Shown piece after piece: positions 6,114 to 14,587 of a stretch of 34,323 nt of DNA (the first letter of the stretch is position 1; each line of letters starts with the position of its first letter). The position numbers were made by a program, and so were the translations under genes. Source of the stretch: Desulfohalobiaceae bacterium. Its GTDB lineage: Bacteria; Desulfobacterota; Desulfovibrionia; Desulfovibrionales; Desulfothermaceae. The notes below the pieces were generated by a model. The model did not search any database. It was not told where the DNA came from and saw only the letters and a list, made by a program, of their open reading frames with translations. The stretch is taken from positions 1 to 34,323 of the forward strand of contig JAIPEP010000010.1 of assembly GCA_021737085.1 (NCBI GenBank). The letters run 5' to 3'.

Positions 6114-7556
6114 ATGCACGATACCTGCCTTTTCCACCCTTCAGCCCCTGGGGAGTGGACTTGCCAGCACTGCGGGGCATCCTTCTGCGAGCAGTGCGTC
6201 ATTTGGAAGGATACCGGGTGGGAGCGGGGGAAAAAGCCCAAGGCCTTCTGTCCGAGCTGCAATCAGCAGCTGCAATGGATCGGCGCGGCGAATCTCCTGC
6301 CCCCTTTTTGGGAGCGTTTGCACCGCTTTTTCGTCTACCCCTTCCATCGCCGCGTCCTGCTTTTCCTTGTAGCCATCTCCGCAGCCAATGTCTTGCTGGG
6401 CCATATCCCCGTCCTGGGTCTGATGGTGCGGGTGGGCACCTATTTCGTGATGCTCCGCTACGCCTATGAGATCCTCAAGACCACGGCCGAGGGCGATCTT
6501 TATCCGCCCCCCTTGAGCACCGAGGTCCTGGTCCACGACCTCACACCGGTGCTCAAACAATTTTTCCTCTTCTTCCTCCTCGTTGTAGGCGCCTTTCTGG
6601 TGGCAAGCGCAGCCGGGCCGCTCGTCTTTGCCTACATCCTCTTCATCCTCATCTTCATCCCCGCCCTGCTCATGGTCCTGATCAGCACGAACAGCCTGAT
6701 CCGGGCTCTGAATCCTATGATCTTCGTCCCCCTGGCCTGGCGGATCGGCCCCGCTTATCTGCTCATGTACTTCTTCCTCCTTTTGCTCGGTGCCGCCCCG
6801 GGCATCCTGGTGCAGACCGTGGTCATACACCTGCCCGGCTTTCTGCAGCCCTTTCTATCGGTTGCCGCGGAATACTACTATATGTTCGTCAGCTTTCACC
6901 TCATCGGCTATGTCCTTTTGCAATACCACCTGGAAATCGGATACGACGTCAGCTATGAGGACTTCCGGGCCCCGGATGTCGCCCACGAAGCGGTCTCCGA
7001 CAGGGAAGCATCCCCGATCTGGTCCGAGGAGCGGCACGCGGACAGCCTGATCCAGAACGGCCGCTATGACGAAGTCCTGGATTTCCTGGGCCGACGTTTC
7101 CGGGCCGCAACCCAGCCCGCGACAGAGCTCTGCCGCAAATATTTCAAGCTCCTGCAAATGAAGGGAACCGACAAGGAAACCCTCCGGGTGGGGCGGCATC
7201 TGCTCCCCGGACTCCTGGAGCGGGGCGAGCGGCAGGAGGCCAGGCGGGTGTTCGAGCAGTGCCTGGAGAGCGACAGCTCCTTTCTCCCGGATGCGGACTC
7301 CCTTTTCCAGATTGCCGAGATCCACGACGAGGCCGGGGAACACAAGCGCGCCCTTAAGCTCTACCAGAGACTGTATCAAAACCATCCCCGACACGGCCGC
7401 GCGGTGGAGGCGATCTTCCGCATGGGGTACATCCTCAACGAGCGCTTGCTTGCCCCGGACAAGGCCCGACAGGTCCTGGAGAAAGTGATCGCCCGCTACC
7501 CAGAGGACCCGCTGCGGAACAGGATCGAGAACTACCTGCGTCACTCGGTCCCCTGA
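6114..7556 (+). CDS. Zinc-finger, multi-pass membrane and TPR protein
   Basis: The protein has 480 residues in three parts. Residues 1-50 hold a B-box-like zinc finger (CLFHPSAPGEWTCQHCGASF, then EQC and CPSC). Residues about 80-310 hold five or six hydrophobic helices, a pattern like Yip1/DUF4013-type membrane proteins. Residues about 340-480 are soluble helical repeats ending in a clear TPR (HKRALKLYQRLYQNHPRH). No enzymatic motif is visible; a scaffolding or membrane-organising role is possible. The frame is open back to 5991, but I chose the ATG at 6114 because GGAGA lies 8 nt upstream and the zinc finger starts directly after it. The 3' end overlaps the convergent rhomboid gene by 16 bases. 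Confidence 0.75.
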   Translation: MHDTCLFHPSAPGEWTCQHCGASFCEQCVIWKDTGWERGKKPKAFCPSCNQQLQWIGAANLLPPFWERLHRFFVYPFHRRVLLFLVAISAANVLLGHIPVLGLMVRVGTYFVMLRYAYEILKTTAEGDLYPPPLSTEVLVHDLTPVLKQFFLFFLLVVGAFLVASAAGPLVFAYILFILIFIPALLMVLISTNSLIRALNPMIFVPLAWRIGPAYLLMYFFLLLLGAAPGILVQTVVIHLPGFLQPFLSVAAEYYYMFVSFHLIGYVLLQYHLEIGYDVSYEDFRAPDVAHEAVSDREASPIWSEERHADSLIQNGRYDEVLDFLGRRFRAATQPATELCRKYFKLLQMKGTDKETLRVGRHLLPGLLERGERQEARRVFEQCLESDSSFLPDADSLFQIAEIHDEAGEHKRALKLYQRLYQNHPRHGRAVEAIFRMGYILNERLLAPDKARQVLEKVIARYPEDPLRNRIENYLRHSVP

Positions 7557-9016
7557 GTCCCATCCTCCCCGCTTTGCACCATACGGGCCTCCAGTGAATC
7601 CGGAAAGCGACGTAGCAGGGCCTGGAAACAGGCCCGGCTCTTGCGCTCCTGTCCCCTGTCCCCATAATGCCGGCCGTAGCGGAAAAGGACAGTTGGGGCG
7701 TCCTGCAGAGGAACTGAGCTCTTCATGGTCTGGACCAGGAGGGGCTCGCCCAGATCGGCCCTGTCCCCCTGCAGGAACTGGGAGGCAAGCCCGAGGGCAA
7801 TATCCGGCTCCAGCACAACGCGCGAATCCCTGTGGCAATAGTCCGCATAGATCCGCTCCACCTCCTCATAGGGCGCGCCTGTGCGCAGCAGGGCCCGAAA
7901 GGTCCTGTTGGCCAGCTGGGAGAGATCGGAAACCGAGGGGTCCTGGGCCTGCAGGAAAAAGAGCTGCTTCAGGGCGATGCTGTGGCCCGGATCCTCGTTC
8001 AGCACCTGCCGCAGCCGGGCCCGTGCGGTAGAAAAGTCCATGCTCCGGACGGAGGCCATGGCCTCCTCCAAGAGGGGGCTCACCCTGTCCGGCTCCCGCT
8101 CAAAGATCCTTGCCGGATCGAAACTCAAAAATCGCCTGTTAATCCAGCCTATGAGGGCCCCGCCGAGCAACCCCCCGATATGTGCGGTAAAGGCCACGCT
8201 GCTCTCCGGAGAGCGGAGCAGGTGATATCCCTCTTTGCCCAACCAGACCGGGAGCAATGCCAGAGCCGGGATACTTACGTAGTGGAAAAAGAAGCCCAGG
8301 TTGATAAAGACCTTGATCCGATAGAGGCCGTACATCAGGGTCATGGCCCCCATGACCCCGGAGATGGCCCCGGAGGCGCCGATAAGAGGGAAGGCCATAT
8401 GGCGGTTGCAGGCCCAGAACATGGCCGCGGCCAGGAGCCCCCCGACCAGGTAGGTCCCGGCGAAGCGGAAATGCCCCGCCCCGGTCTCCAGCACATACCC
8501 CACCAGCCACAAAAAGAGCATGTTGCCCAGCAAATGTCCCAGGCCCCCGTGTAAAAACATGTGCGTCACCCAGCTCCAGGGCCGGGGGCTAGCGGGTATC
8601 AGTCCGTAGCTGCGGGAGGCTATGCGGGACCGCTTGTCCTGGAAGGTACTGTGCAGCTCGCTCCATTTCTCGAACTTGGGGTCTCCGGGACCTATCAGGC
8701 CACCGCTGCGCATGGCCTTACGGAAACTCCCGTCCCCCAACATGCTATGCACTGTCTCCGGGGCGGGCACCTCGCTCTGCGGATCCTCCACGCGCTGCAG
8801 TGCCTCGCTCACGGATCCTTCGCCGGTGAACTTCTGGTAATAGGCGTACTCGATCCCGGCCAGATCGGAATTGAGGTAGAAGCGCATCGCCTCGCGCCGG
8901 TAACGCGAGTCATGGGCCTGCAGGGTAAAAAACACCACCAGGTTGACCAGGATCAAAAAAACGGTGACCCAGGGAACGTACTTGCGGTCGAACTCGCCCA
9001 CCACGGGAAAGAGCAT
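7541..9016 (-). CDS. Rhomboid family intramembrane serine protease with TPR tail
   Basis: The protein has 491 residues. After a first helix (about 14-33) comes an unusually long extramembrane insert (about 35-145). The rhomboid core follows: THMFLHGGLGHLLGN (151-165), catalytic Ser215 in GASGA, and His279 in AHIGG, so the Ser-His dyad is intact. Residues about 310-480 are soluble helical repeats of TPR type. Rhomboids cleave transmembrane substrates within the bilayer; the tail could recruit substrates or partners. It lies 18 bases downstream of the exonuclease gene, probably in one transcript with it and the Crp/Fnr gene. The substrate is unknown. Confidence 0.9.
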   Translation of the reverse strand: MLFPVVGEFDRKYVPWVTVFLILVNLVVFFTLQAHDSRYRREAMRFYLNSDLAGIEYAYYQKFTGEGSVSEALQRVEDPQSEVPAPETVHSMLGDGSFRKAMRSGGLIGPGDPKFEKWSELHSTFQDKRSRIASRSYGLIPASPRPWSWVTHMFLHGGLGHLLGNMLFLWLVGYVLETGAGHFRFAGTYLVGGLLAAAMFWACNRHMAFPLIGASGAISGVMGAMTLMYGLYRIKVFINLGFFFHYVSIPALALLPVWLGKEGYHLLRSPESSVAFTAHIGGLLGGALIGWINRRFLSFDPARIFEREPDRVSPLLEEAMASVRSMDFSTARARLRQVLNEDPGHSIALKQLFFLQAQDPSVSDLSQLANRTFRALLRTGAPYEEVERIYADYCHRDSRVVLEPDIALGLASQFLQGDRADLGEPLLVQTMKSSVPLQDAPTVLFRYGRHYGDRGQERKSRACFQALLRRFPDSLEARMVQSGEDGTQGTE

Positions 9017-9034
9017 CCTCGCCCCCTTCGCCGT

Positions 9035-9865
9035 TCACCGCCACAGCCTCAGCTCGCGAAGCACCTCCGGATGGACCCGATAGGGATTGCCGTGGAGCGC
9101 GGGCACGTGGAGTCTGCTTTGCTGCGATCCCATCTGATCCAGCTTCATGTTGTAGGCTAGGTGCAAAAGCACCTCCAGGCTAAGCACATCCTGGACATTG
9201 TAGGCCAAAAGGGTCTCCAGGACCTCCTCCCTGCCTGTGGCCTCGTACGCCTGCCAGAGCAACACCGCAGCGTATCCGTCCATCCCGCCCAATGTGGCGC
9301 GGCCAAGGCCGAAGCGCTCTTCACAGCGCTTGAGTCCCCCGGTCACGCCCAGGCTCTTCAGTACAAAGCGCAGATCGATGTGGGCCCTGGGCAGATCCGG
9401 CCTCAACTGCCGCCGTAAAAATGGCAGATCGAAGAGGCTACCGTTGAAGGTGACTACCAGTTGATACGCGGAGATATCCTCCTCGAACTGCTCCAGATTG
9501 CGGCCGTGGACGTAGGTAGCGACCCGCAGCCCGTCGTAGAGGGCGATGCTGGTGATGTGGTCCATACCTCGGCCAAGGCCGGTGGTTTCAATGTCCACAT
9601 AGGCCACTCTCCCGCAAAAAGGATGGAAGAGACGCCACATCTGGTCCGCAGGGAGCAGTTGGGCGAAGAATCCGGCCTCCTGCTGCTGCAGATGGTGCAG
9701 TGATTCCTCGAGGCGAACTCGGACGCCAGGACCGCAGCGAATCGGGGCCTCGCCTGCGTCCATCCCCCTTAGCAGGCCCAGCCAGTCGGCGAAACCCTCG
9801 GCCCACAGCCGCCGCTCCGTTTTCAGGCCTATGCCCGGCAGGTGGCAGAATGTACTCTCCAACAT
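9035..9865 (-). CDS. YprB-like 3'-5' exonuclease (RNase H-like, DEDD)
   Basis: The protein has 276 residues. The YVDIETTGL motif gives D91 and E93, FNGSLFDLPFL gives D146, and AYNVQDVLSLE gives D226, so the four acidic residues of a DEDD exonuclease are present. The length and the final LRELRLWR-type end fit the YprB ribonuclease H-like family rather than DnaQ. Such enzymes act on single-stranded DNA or RNA ends; the substrate of this family is not well defined. It sits 37 bases after the Crp/Fnr gene and 18 bases before the rhomboid gene, all on the minus strand, which suggests one operon. Confidence 0.85.
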   Translation of the reverse strand: MLESTFCHLPGIGLKTERRLWAEGFADWLGLLRGMDAGEAPIRCGPGVRVRLEESLHHLQQQEAGFFAQLLPADQMWRLFHPFCGRVAYVDIETTGLGRGMDHITSIALYDGLRVATYVHGRNLEQFEEDISAYQLVVTFNGSLFDLPFLRRQLRPDLPRAHIDLRFVLKSLGVTGGLKRCEERFGLGRATLGGMDGYAAVLLWQAYEATGREEVLETLLAYNVQDVLSLEVLLHLAYNMKLDQMGSQQSRLHVPALHGNPYRVHPEVLRELRLWR

Positions 9866-9902
9866 GGGCGGCGGCCCCCTTTATATCCAGGTCACAGCCC
9901 TG

Positions 9903-10595
9903 TCAGGACAGGTTCGTGTGTCCCTCGGCAAGGTCCTCCAGCATGCCGTCGTCCAGAATGGTGATCGTCTTGCTCTGCATCTCCAAAACACCCGCCTCGG
10001 ACATGCGGCGCAAAACCCTGGACAAAGTCTCCTGGCTCGTGCCCAGGATCTTGGCCAGGACCCCCTTGGATACATCCAGGTGGAGCGTCTCTGCGCCCCC
10101 CTGCCCGTCCTGGAGGTGCATGAGATAGGCGGCCAGCCTGGCCGGAATCTCCTTGAGGGACAGGTCCTCAATGAGGTTCGTGAAGCGGCGCAGCCTTTTG
10201 GAAAGGATGGCAAGCATGTTCAGGGCTAGGGAGGGATCCTGGGCGAAGAGATGGCGCAGACGGTTCCGGGGCAGGAACCAGAGCTCGGAGCGCTCCAGGG
10301 TTTCTGCGTGTGCGGGGAAGGTCTCCCCGGCAAACACGGGGACCTCTCCGATGGGCTCTCCCGCGCCGAAGAGGTGCAGTATCTGCTCTCGTCCCTCGGG
10401 GGAGAGCTTGTATACCTTGACCCTGCCGGAAAGTATCACATAGAAGCCCTGCGCCGGATCCCCCTGGGAGAAGATCGCTCCTCCGGCCGGATAGGTGCCG
10501 CGCTGGCCCGTGGATTCCAGCTCGCGTAGCTGATCATCGCTTAGCTCCCGGAAGAGCTCTACATTCCCCAGGCTCCGGATCGCGTCCTCGGACAT
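9903..10595 (-). CDS. Crp/Fnr family transcription regulator
   Basis: The protein has 230 residues. Residues about 10-125 form a cyclic-nucleotide-binding-type beta-roll (FSQGDPAQGFYVILSGRVKVYK and GEPIGEVPVFAGETFPA). A dimerisation helix (about 125-150) and a winged helix-turn-helix follow, with the recognition segment LAKILGTSQETLSRVLRRM. There is no cysteine anywhere, so it cannot carry an FNR-type iron-sulfur cluster. The sequence resembles the HcpR/DNR branch, which senses nitric oxide through haem in sulfate reducers and pseudomonads; that placement is an inference. GGGAAGG lies 4 nt before the ATG. Likely first gene of an operon with the exonuclease and rhomboid genes. Confidence 0.9.
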   Translation of the reverse strand: MSEDAIRSLGNVELFRELSDDQLRELESTGQRGTYPAGGAIFSQGDPAQGFYVILSGRVKVYKLSPEGREQILHLFGAGEPIGEVPVFAGETFPAHAETLERSELWFLPRNRLRHLFAQDPSLALNMLAILSKRLRRFTNLIEDLSLKEIPARLAAYLMHLQDGQGGAETLHLDVSKGVLAKILGTSQETLSRVLRRMSEAGVLEMQSKTITILDDGMLEDLAEGHTNLS

Positions 10596-10608
10596 ATACC
10601 TTCCCTAA

Positions 10609-10634
10609 GGGGCGCCCACCTGGTCCGGCACCCC
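10609..10634 (-). promoter_or_regulatory. Leader hairpin before the Crp/Fnr gene
   Basis: GGGGTGCC and GGCGCCCC form an 8-bp stem with one G-U pair and a 10-nt loop, ending just before the Shine-Dalgarno GGGAAGG. It could affect ribosome access; no T run follows, so it is not an intrinsic terminator. Confidence 0.3.
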
Positions 10635-10763
10635 TTTGCTGCATTTGCCAGCCAAAGGTCCACCGCAGGAGAACGGACAAATGCCGCGGGACCATGATCA
10701 GGCAAGCCGACAGGCTCGCCCGGCCGAGCGACTTTGTCCCTCAGCCGGGCGGATATATACGGA

Positions 10764-12206
10764 TCAGCGCCTTCTGGACAGGACGACACGCAGGCTGGCC
10801 ACCAAGCGGTTGAAAGACCGGGTGAGCAGTCCGAGCTCGTCCTTGCGGTCCTCCGGCAGCTCTTCCAGATCGGTCTTGCCCTGGCTGATCAGATTGGCCA
10901 TGCGGGTTAGGTTGTTAATGGGCCGTGTGATCCAACGCCCTACGTAAAGGCAGATCCAGATGGTGATCAATATCATGAGCCCCCAAACCGCCAGGACAAT
11001 TTTCTGCATCTGCGCTGCCGGTTCCATGACGGACTTTTTGGGGCTCACGATGGCCATTCCGGCCTTGATCGAGGGAAGGAAGGTATAGGCGACAAACTGT
11101 TCTTCCCCCTCGCGGGTAAAGGAATCGAATCCCGTGCCTCCCCGGACCATGTCCGTGACAATGCTGTTGAACTCCTCGTTCTCCGTTTCCCGCAGATTGT
11201 CCGTTGCGTAGCGCTCGTCCCAGCTTTGACCCTCAGCGACCATGCCCGGCTGCACCAGGACCTTTCCCTCTTGGTTCACCAAAAAGGCGTAGCTGGAATA
11301 CCCGATATCCATCTCCAGGATGTCCTTCTGGATTGTCTCCAACAGGACGTCGAAGCCGACTGCGCCAAGGAATGCCCCGTCCGGTCCCTTGACCGGGGCG
11401 GCGCAGGTCACCACCAGGTTCTTGCTGTTCGCGTCCACATAGGGATCGGTCCAGATCACTTCCCCCTGCTCCGCGGCTTTCGTGTACCACGGCCGTTCTG
11501 TGGGAGTGAATCCCTCCAGCTCTTTAATGGTCTCATGCACTTTTTTGGAGTGCAAAACCAGGAGGTCGTTTGCCGAGCCGTAGTAGCCCAGACTGAGGAA
11601 GGGATTTTCGGAGACGATGCTTCTTAGGGTGATGCCCGCCCGTTGCATGAGGAGCCGCTCCTGGGCGTAGCGCTCGTTTAGCTCCTCGTTGCCGTAGCTG
11701 TCACCGTCCCAGGGCATGAGGACACTAAAGCCAATGTCGGACTGGAAATCTCCCCTTTGGTAGAGGTGGCTTACATAGCCGGCCACACCCCGGACCTCGT
11801 CGCTGATCCGATTAAAGATACCAGTGTACTGTTGCGACTTCTCCTGGGCAATGCGCATGAGATGGGTCTCGGCCTGGCTCGCCAAGGTGGTCCGGCTGTA
11901 ATAGCCCACAATGAGACCGGTAATAGACAGGGACACGAACATGATCAGGACAATGATCACTGTGAGCTTGCTCTTGAGCGACCAGCCCTCGGTTCGCAGC
12001 TCCTCTCCCTCCGCCGGAGCGGCAGGGCCCTGGCCTGCGCCGCCTGCGCCTGCGGCGGGTCCTTCTGCCTCCTCCTGCTCCTCGGGCGGTTTTTTCACAG
12101 TGAAAAGCTGTCGACAGTGCTTGCACCTGACTTTGGCCTGATCCCCTTGGACCACGGAAAGGTCCACTTTGAGCTTTTTCCCGCAGTGCTGGCAGGTCAC
12201 GATCAT
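10764..12206 (-). CDS. Zinc-ribbon, dCache and HAMP membrane sensor without output domain
   Basis: The protein has 480 residues. The N-terminus is an MJ0042-type zinc ribbon (C5, C8, C28, C31) followed by a Pro/Ala/Glu-rich linker (about 38-75). TM1 is about 81-103; a large extracytoplasmic dCache-type region follows (about 105-390), with RPWY (238-241) and TDPYVDANSK as in amino-acid-binding dCache domains. TM2 is about 402-422 and a HAMP domain about 423-475, after which the protein ends. Methyl-accepting, kinase or cyclase domains are absent, so it may signal through a partner or through its cytoplasmic zinc ribbon. It is 92 bases downstream of the winged-helix/DUF8082-like gene and probably shares its promoter. 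GAGAGG lies 5 nt before the ATG. Confidence 0.8.
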   Translation of the reverse strand: MIVTCQHCGKKLKVDLSVVQGDQAKVRCKHCRQLFTVKKPPEEQEEAEGPAAGAGGAGQGPAAPAEGEELRTEGWSLKSKLTVIIVLIMFVSLSITGLIVGYYSRTTLASQAETHLMRIAQEKSQQYTGIFNRISDEVRGVAGYVSHLYQRGDFQSDIGFSVLMPWDGDSYGNEELNERYAQERLLMQRAGITLRSIVSENPFLSLGYYGSANDLLVLHSKKVHETIKELEGFTPTERPWYTKAAEQGEVIWTDPYVDANSKNLVVTCAAPVKGPDGAFLGAVGFDVLLETIQKDILEMDIGYSSYAFLVNQEGKVLVQPGMVAEGQSWDERYATDNLRETENEEFNSIVTDMVRGGTGFDSFTREGEEQFVAYTFLPSIKAGMAIVSPKKSVMEPAAQMQKIVLAVWGLMILITIWICLYVGRWITRPINNLTRMANLISQGKTDLEELPEDRKDELGLLTRSFNRLVASLRVVLSRRR

Positions 12207-12298
12207 ACTGTCCTCTCCAGTGCGTTAAGCAGTTTATCTCTGCCTGGACCGGAGCAGCCAGACCGCTTCGGTCAGGTATACAGACGGTGGCACAGGGG

Positions 12299-12766
12299 TT
12301 AGGTGAATTGCTCCAGGATCTCGTCGAGGCTCCGGCGAAACTCCTGCTTTTTCCCCACAGAAGAAATCTCCCCAGCCAGACTATCCACCAGCTCCACCGC
12401 CCTGCGGCTGGGAAATTGTCCCTTCTTCTCGCCCATGGACTGCACGGTATCGTCTATGAGCATCCCCGCCACAGGCCCCATATACGCGGCGAGACGTTCC
12501 TCCAGGATTTCGAAAAAACGGGAGCTGAGCGCCTGTTCCCTCTCCTTGACCAGAGCGATCAGGTCCCTGTCCTGCAGCTTGATCAGCACTTGCCGTATCT
12601 CCCCCCAGCCCATGCCCAACATTTCAACCACATCCGAAACGTCCCGATAGCCGTCCAAAGCGGCCAGTACATTTAGCATTGCACTGCTCAATTTGAAGGC
12701 CTCCATGTCCTGACGAACATTGGGGCGCAAGACAACCCGAGAGATGTCGCCGCTACGCAAATCCAT
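12299..12766 (-). CDS. Winged-helix protein with DUF8082-like C-terminal domain
   Basis: The protein has 155 residues. Residues about 15-70 (LNVLAALDGYRDVSDVVEMLGMGW) resemble the winged-helix part of DUF4388/PatA-type proteins. Residues about 85-150, with ERLAAYMGPVAGMLIDDTV and LVDSLAGEI, resemble the DUF8082 domain found at the ends of bacterial signalling proteins. Function unknown; a regulatory adaptor is likely. I chose the ATG at 12766 because GGGTAGG lies just upstream; an in-frame GTG two codons earlier (12772) is the alternative. It precedes the output-less sensor gene on the same strand, so the two may form one signalling unit. Confidence 0.65.
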   Translation of the reverse strand: MDLRSGDISRVVLRPNVRQDMEAFKLSSAMLNVLAALDGYRDVSDVVEMLGMGWGEIRQVLIKLQDRDLIALVKEREQALSSRFFEILEERLAAYMGPVAGMLIDDTVQSMGEKKGQFPSRRAVELVDSLAGEISSVGKKQEFRRSLDEILEQFT

Positions 12767-12852
12767 AGGCACCTACCCGAATATGCTGCTTCCACACCCT
12801 TTTTTTCCGGATCCGTAGGATACAGTGAAAATTTAGGAATATATTTATTTTA

Positions 12853-12882
12853 ATGTTACTGCTGCCCAAGGCCCTGTGTCAA
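12853..12882 (-). promoter_or_regulatory. Sigma-70-type promoter of the winged-helix/sensor operon
   Basis: A perfect TTGACA (-35, 12877-12882) and TAACAT (-10, 12853-12858) are separated by 18 nt, with AT-rich DNA downstream. The start codon lies about 85 nt further on. Confidence 0.65.
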
Positions 12883-13298
12883 CATAACTTTGCCTCGCGA
12901 CCATGCTACCAACCCGTATGCCCAATTACTAAAGACTTCGCACAACAGGCCATATTCTCAATCTCCGCAATAGGAAGCACCGCCACTTGGATAAGATGCC
13001 TATGCCGCATAATCGGATTAGGCCTGCATTTTCCCACGGGAATTGTCTCTATTCCTAGCATCCATCCACGGGTAGATCCCCATAAGCGTGTTCCTCTTCT
13101 TCTCAAAACTACTTGCCCACACAGATTTAGCCATGCAGTGGGTATACGCACGGTAAAAAAACAACCTAACACAAGGCTATTGCAAGGCAACCCTTCTTGC
13201 CACAGAAGCAAATCTGTCCTACAATGGGTTAGTTCATGAAAACGCTGGCAGGCAGCCCCTGTATTCGGCGAACAAAGCGAACCCGGCTCTGATAAAGA
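12883..13298. other. Lower-GC region without a recognised gene
   Basis: This roughly 400-base stretch has visibly lower GC content than its neighbours, and no frame in it reads like a known protein. A 128-codon plus frame (12853-13239) and the tail of a minus frame are open, but neither has good codon use or a Shine-Dalgarno. A small hairpin, GGCAA-CCCTTC-TTGCC, lies near 13187-13202. It could be a decayed gene or an unrecognised RNA. Confidence 0.45.
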
Positions 13299-13850
13299 AT
13301 GGCCTCCCCCATCCGCAGACAGAAGTACACACGCAGGGATTTCCTCTTCGGTATTCTCAATCGGTTCCGCAGGGATGATTCCTGGGCGGAGGATACCGGT
13401 TTCGATCCCTCCTCCAGGGAGGCCGATCCTCACCTCCGTAGCGGAGATTACCCTCGGGCAGCGGAAATCCTGCGGCAGCATGTGGCCAAGAGCCCGGACA
13501 ACCTGCAGGCCCGCCAGAAACTGGCCTACTCCTATCTCCAACAGGGAGAGCTCGAGTCTAGCATCGAAGAATTCCGCACCATCCTCCGGCAACGGCATCA
13601 GGACAATTTTACCAACCTTTACCTCGGCCTCGCCCTGGCTAAACAGGGACGCACGGATCAGGCCGTAGCTTGCTGGAGGGAGTATTTCAACATCAATCAC
13701 CCGGCGATTCAGCGGGCTGTGAACCTACAGATCTCCTTGCACGAAGCGGGCGTTGCCACGCAAGAGGACATGGTGGACAGCGTTGAGGACGCCATTCAGG
13801 AACAGTCAAGGCTCAATCAGGAACAGGAGGGCGAGGAGGAGTTTCCGTGA
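13299..13850 (+). CDS. TPR protein with Tat-like N-terminal motif
   Basis: The protein has 183 residues. Residues 11-18 read TRRDFLFG, close to the twin-arginine consensus, but a charged stretch (LNRFRRDD) follows instead of a hydrophobic region, so export by Tat is doubtful. Residues about 45-140 contain three TPR-like units (RSGDYPRAAEILRQHVAKSP and two after it). The tail is acidic and Glu-rich. The function is unknown; TPRs suggest protein binding. Shine-Dalgarno evidence for the ATG at 13299 is weak. It lies 42 bases upstream of the next plus-strand gene, probably in one transcript. Confidence 0.7.
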   Translation: MASPIRRQKYTRRDFLFGILNRFRRDDSWAEDTGFDPSSREADPHLRSGDYPRAAEILRQHVAKSPDNLQARQKLAYSYLQQGELESSIEEFRTILRQRHQDNFTNLYLGLALAKQGRTDQAVACWREYFNINHPAIQRAVNLQISLHEAGVATQEDMVDSVEDAIQEQSRLNQEQEGEEEFP

Positions 13851-13892
13851 TCTCCTGCCAGAGTATCCTAAGCATCACGGGAGACGTTTCCC

Positions 13893-14336
13893 ATGAAACG
13901 ACGATCCAAATCCAGACAAAGCCTGGAGCGGTTAGCCAATGTGGCCCGGCATATAGCTCGCCTAGACGAGCGTGTGCTGGAGATATTCATCCACTCCGAC
14001 TTGCCCAGGGATCCCCTGGATAACGACGAGATCCATCTGGTCTGCCACCTTGCGGACCACGATATTAGCAACGACCTGGAGCGCTACAACGACGAGGGCT
14101 ATCTCTGGGGCCTGGATATGCAGGAGCGCATCAGCCAGGTGTTGGATGAGGAGGGAATCGAGAGCGAGGTGATCATCACCCCATTCAATTTCAGGTTGCA
14201 CGAAGAGGGGGAATACGGGTGCTACTATCACACCCTCTTCCTCAGGGAAGGTTTCACTCCCGTGCTCGAACTCGCGGATCAGAAAAAGCGGGCCAGGGAA
14301 CAGGAAATCCTGGAGGACTCGGAGCGCTCCAGCTAG
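13893..14336 (+). CDS. Conserved-looking hypothetical protein, 147 aa
   Basis: I do not recognise a family. The protein is charged, with an Arg/Lys-rich start (MKRRSKSRQSLERLANVARH), an acidic centre and a helical Lys/Glu-rich end. No signal peptide, membrane helix or cysteine motif typical of metal binding is visible. GGGAGA lies about 9 nt before the ATG, codon use matches neighbouring genes, and the gene ends in a hairpin that looks like a terminator. It follows the TPR gene closely, so the two may work together. Confidence 0.65.
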   Translation: MKRRSKSRQSLERLANVARHIARLDERVLEIFIHSDLPRDPLDNDEIHLVCHLADHDISNDLERYNDEGYLWGLDMQERISQVLDEEGIESEVIITPFNFRLHEEGEYGCYYHTLFLREGFTPVLELADQKKRAREQEILEDSERSS

Positions 14337-14365
14337 TTTTCCCCCGGGAACCAGTTAGGTTTTTT
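14333..14365 (+). terminator. Probable intrinsic terminator after the 147-aa gene
   Basis: A stem of about ten pairs with a CC bulge (14333-14358, including the TAG stop) is followed by TTTTTT at 14360-14365. It separates this plus-strand pair from the convergent sppA cluster. Confidence 0.5.
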
Positions 14366-14518
14366 CTAGTGATGCTCTTCCCTGTCCAGAGCCTGTCTCA
14401 CCCGATAGATGCCCGCCCAGAGTAGCACGGCCAAAAAGAGGAATATGCCGCTAACGCCCAGAAAGCCCGCGGCAGAGCTATGGCTCATGTTTTTCAGGAG
14501 CTGGAGAATGGTCTCCAT
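14366..14518 (-). CDS. Small single-pass membrane protein, 50 aa
   Basis: This frame encodes 50 residues starting METILQLLKN. One transmembrane helix covers about 18-37 (GFLGVSGIFLFLAVLLWAGI), followed by a basic then acidic tail ending EEHH. GGGGAGA lies 4-5 nt before the ATG, which is strong support for translation. It lies 69 bases downstream of sppA on the same strand, so it is probably the last gene of the rpsA-sppA transcript. Function unknown; it could be a regulator of SppA, but nothing in the sequence proves that. Confidence 0.65.
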   Translation of the reverse strand: METILQLLKNMSHSSAAGFLGVSGIFLFLAVLLWAGIYRVRQALDREEHH

Positions 14519-14587
14519 TGCTTCTCCCCTTTCTCTATCCTGTTATACAAAAAGCCCAGAGCGACAGCAAAAGCCGGTCCAGATCCG

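Noticed and set aside
5755-6180. A 141-codon minus-strand frame across the inverted-repeat element
   Set aside because: It is explained by the repeat arms and the adjoining leader; residues show no protein family pattern.
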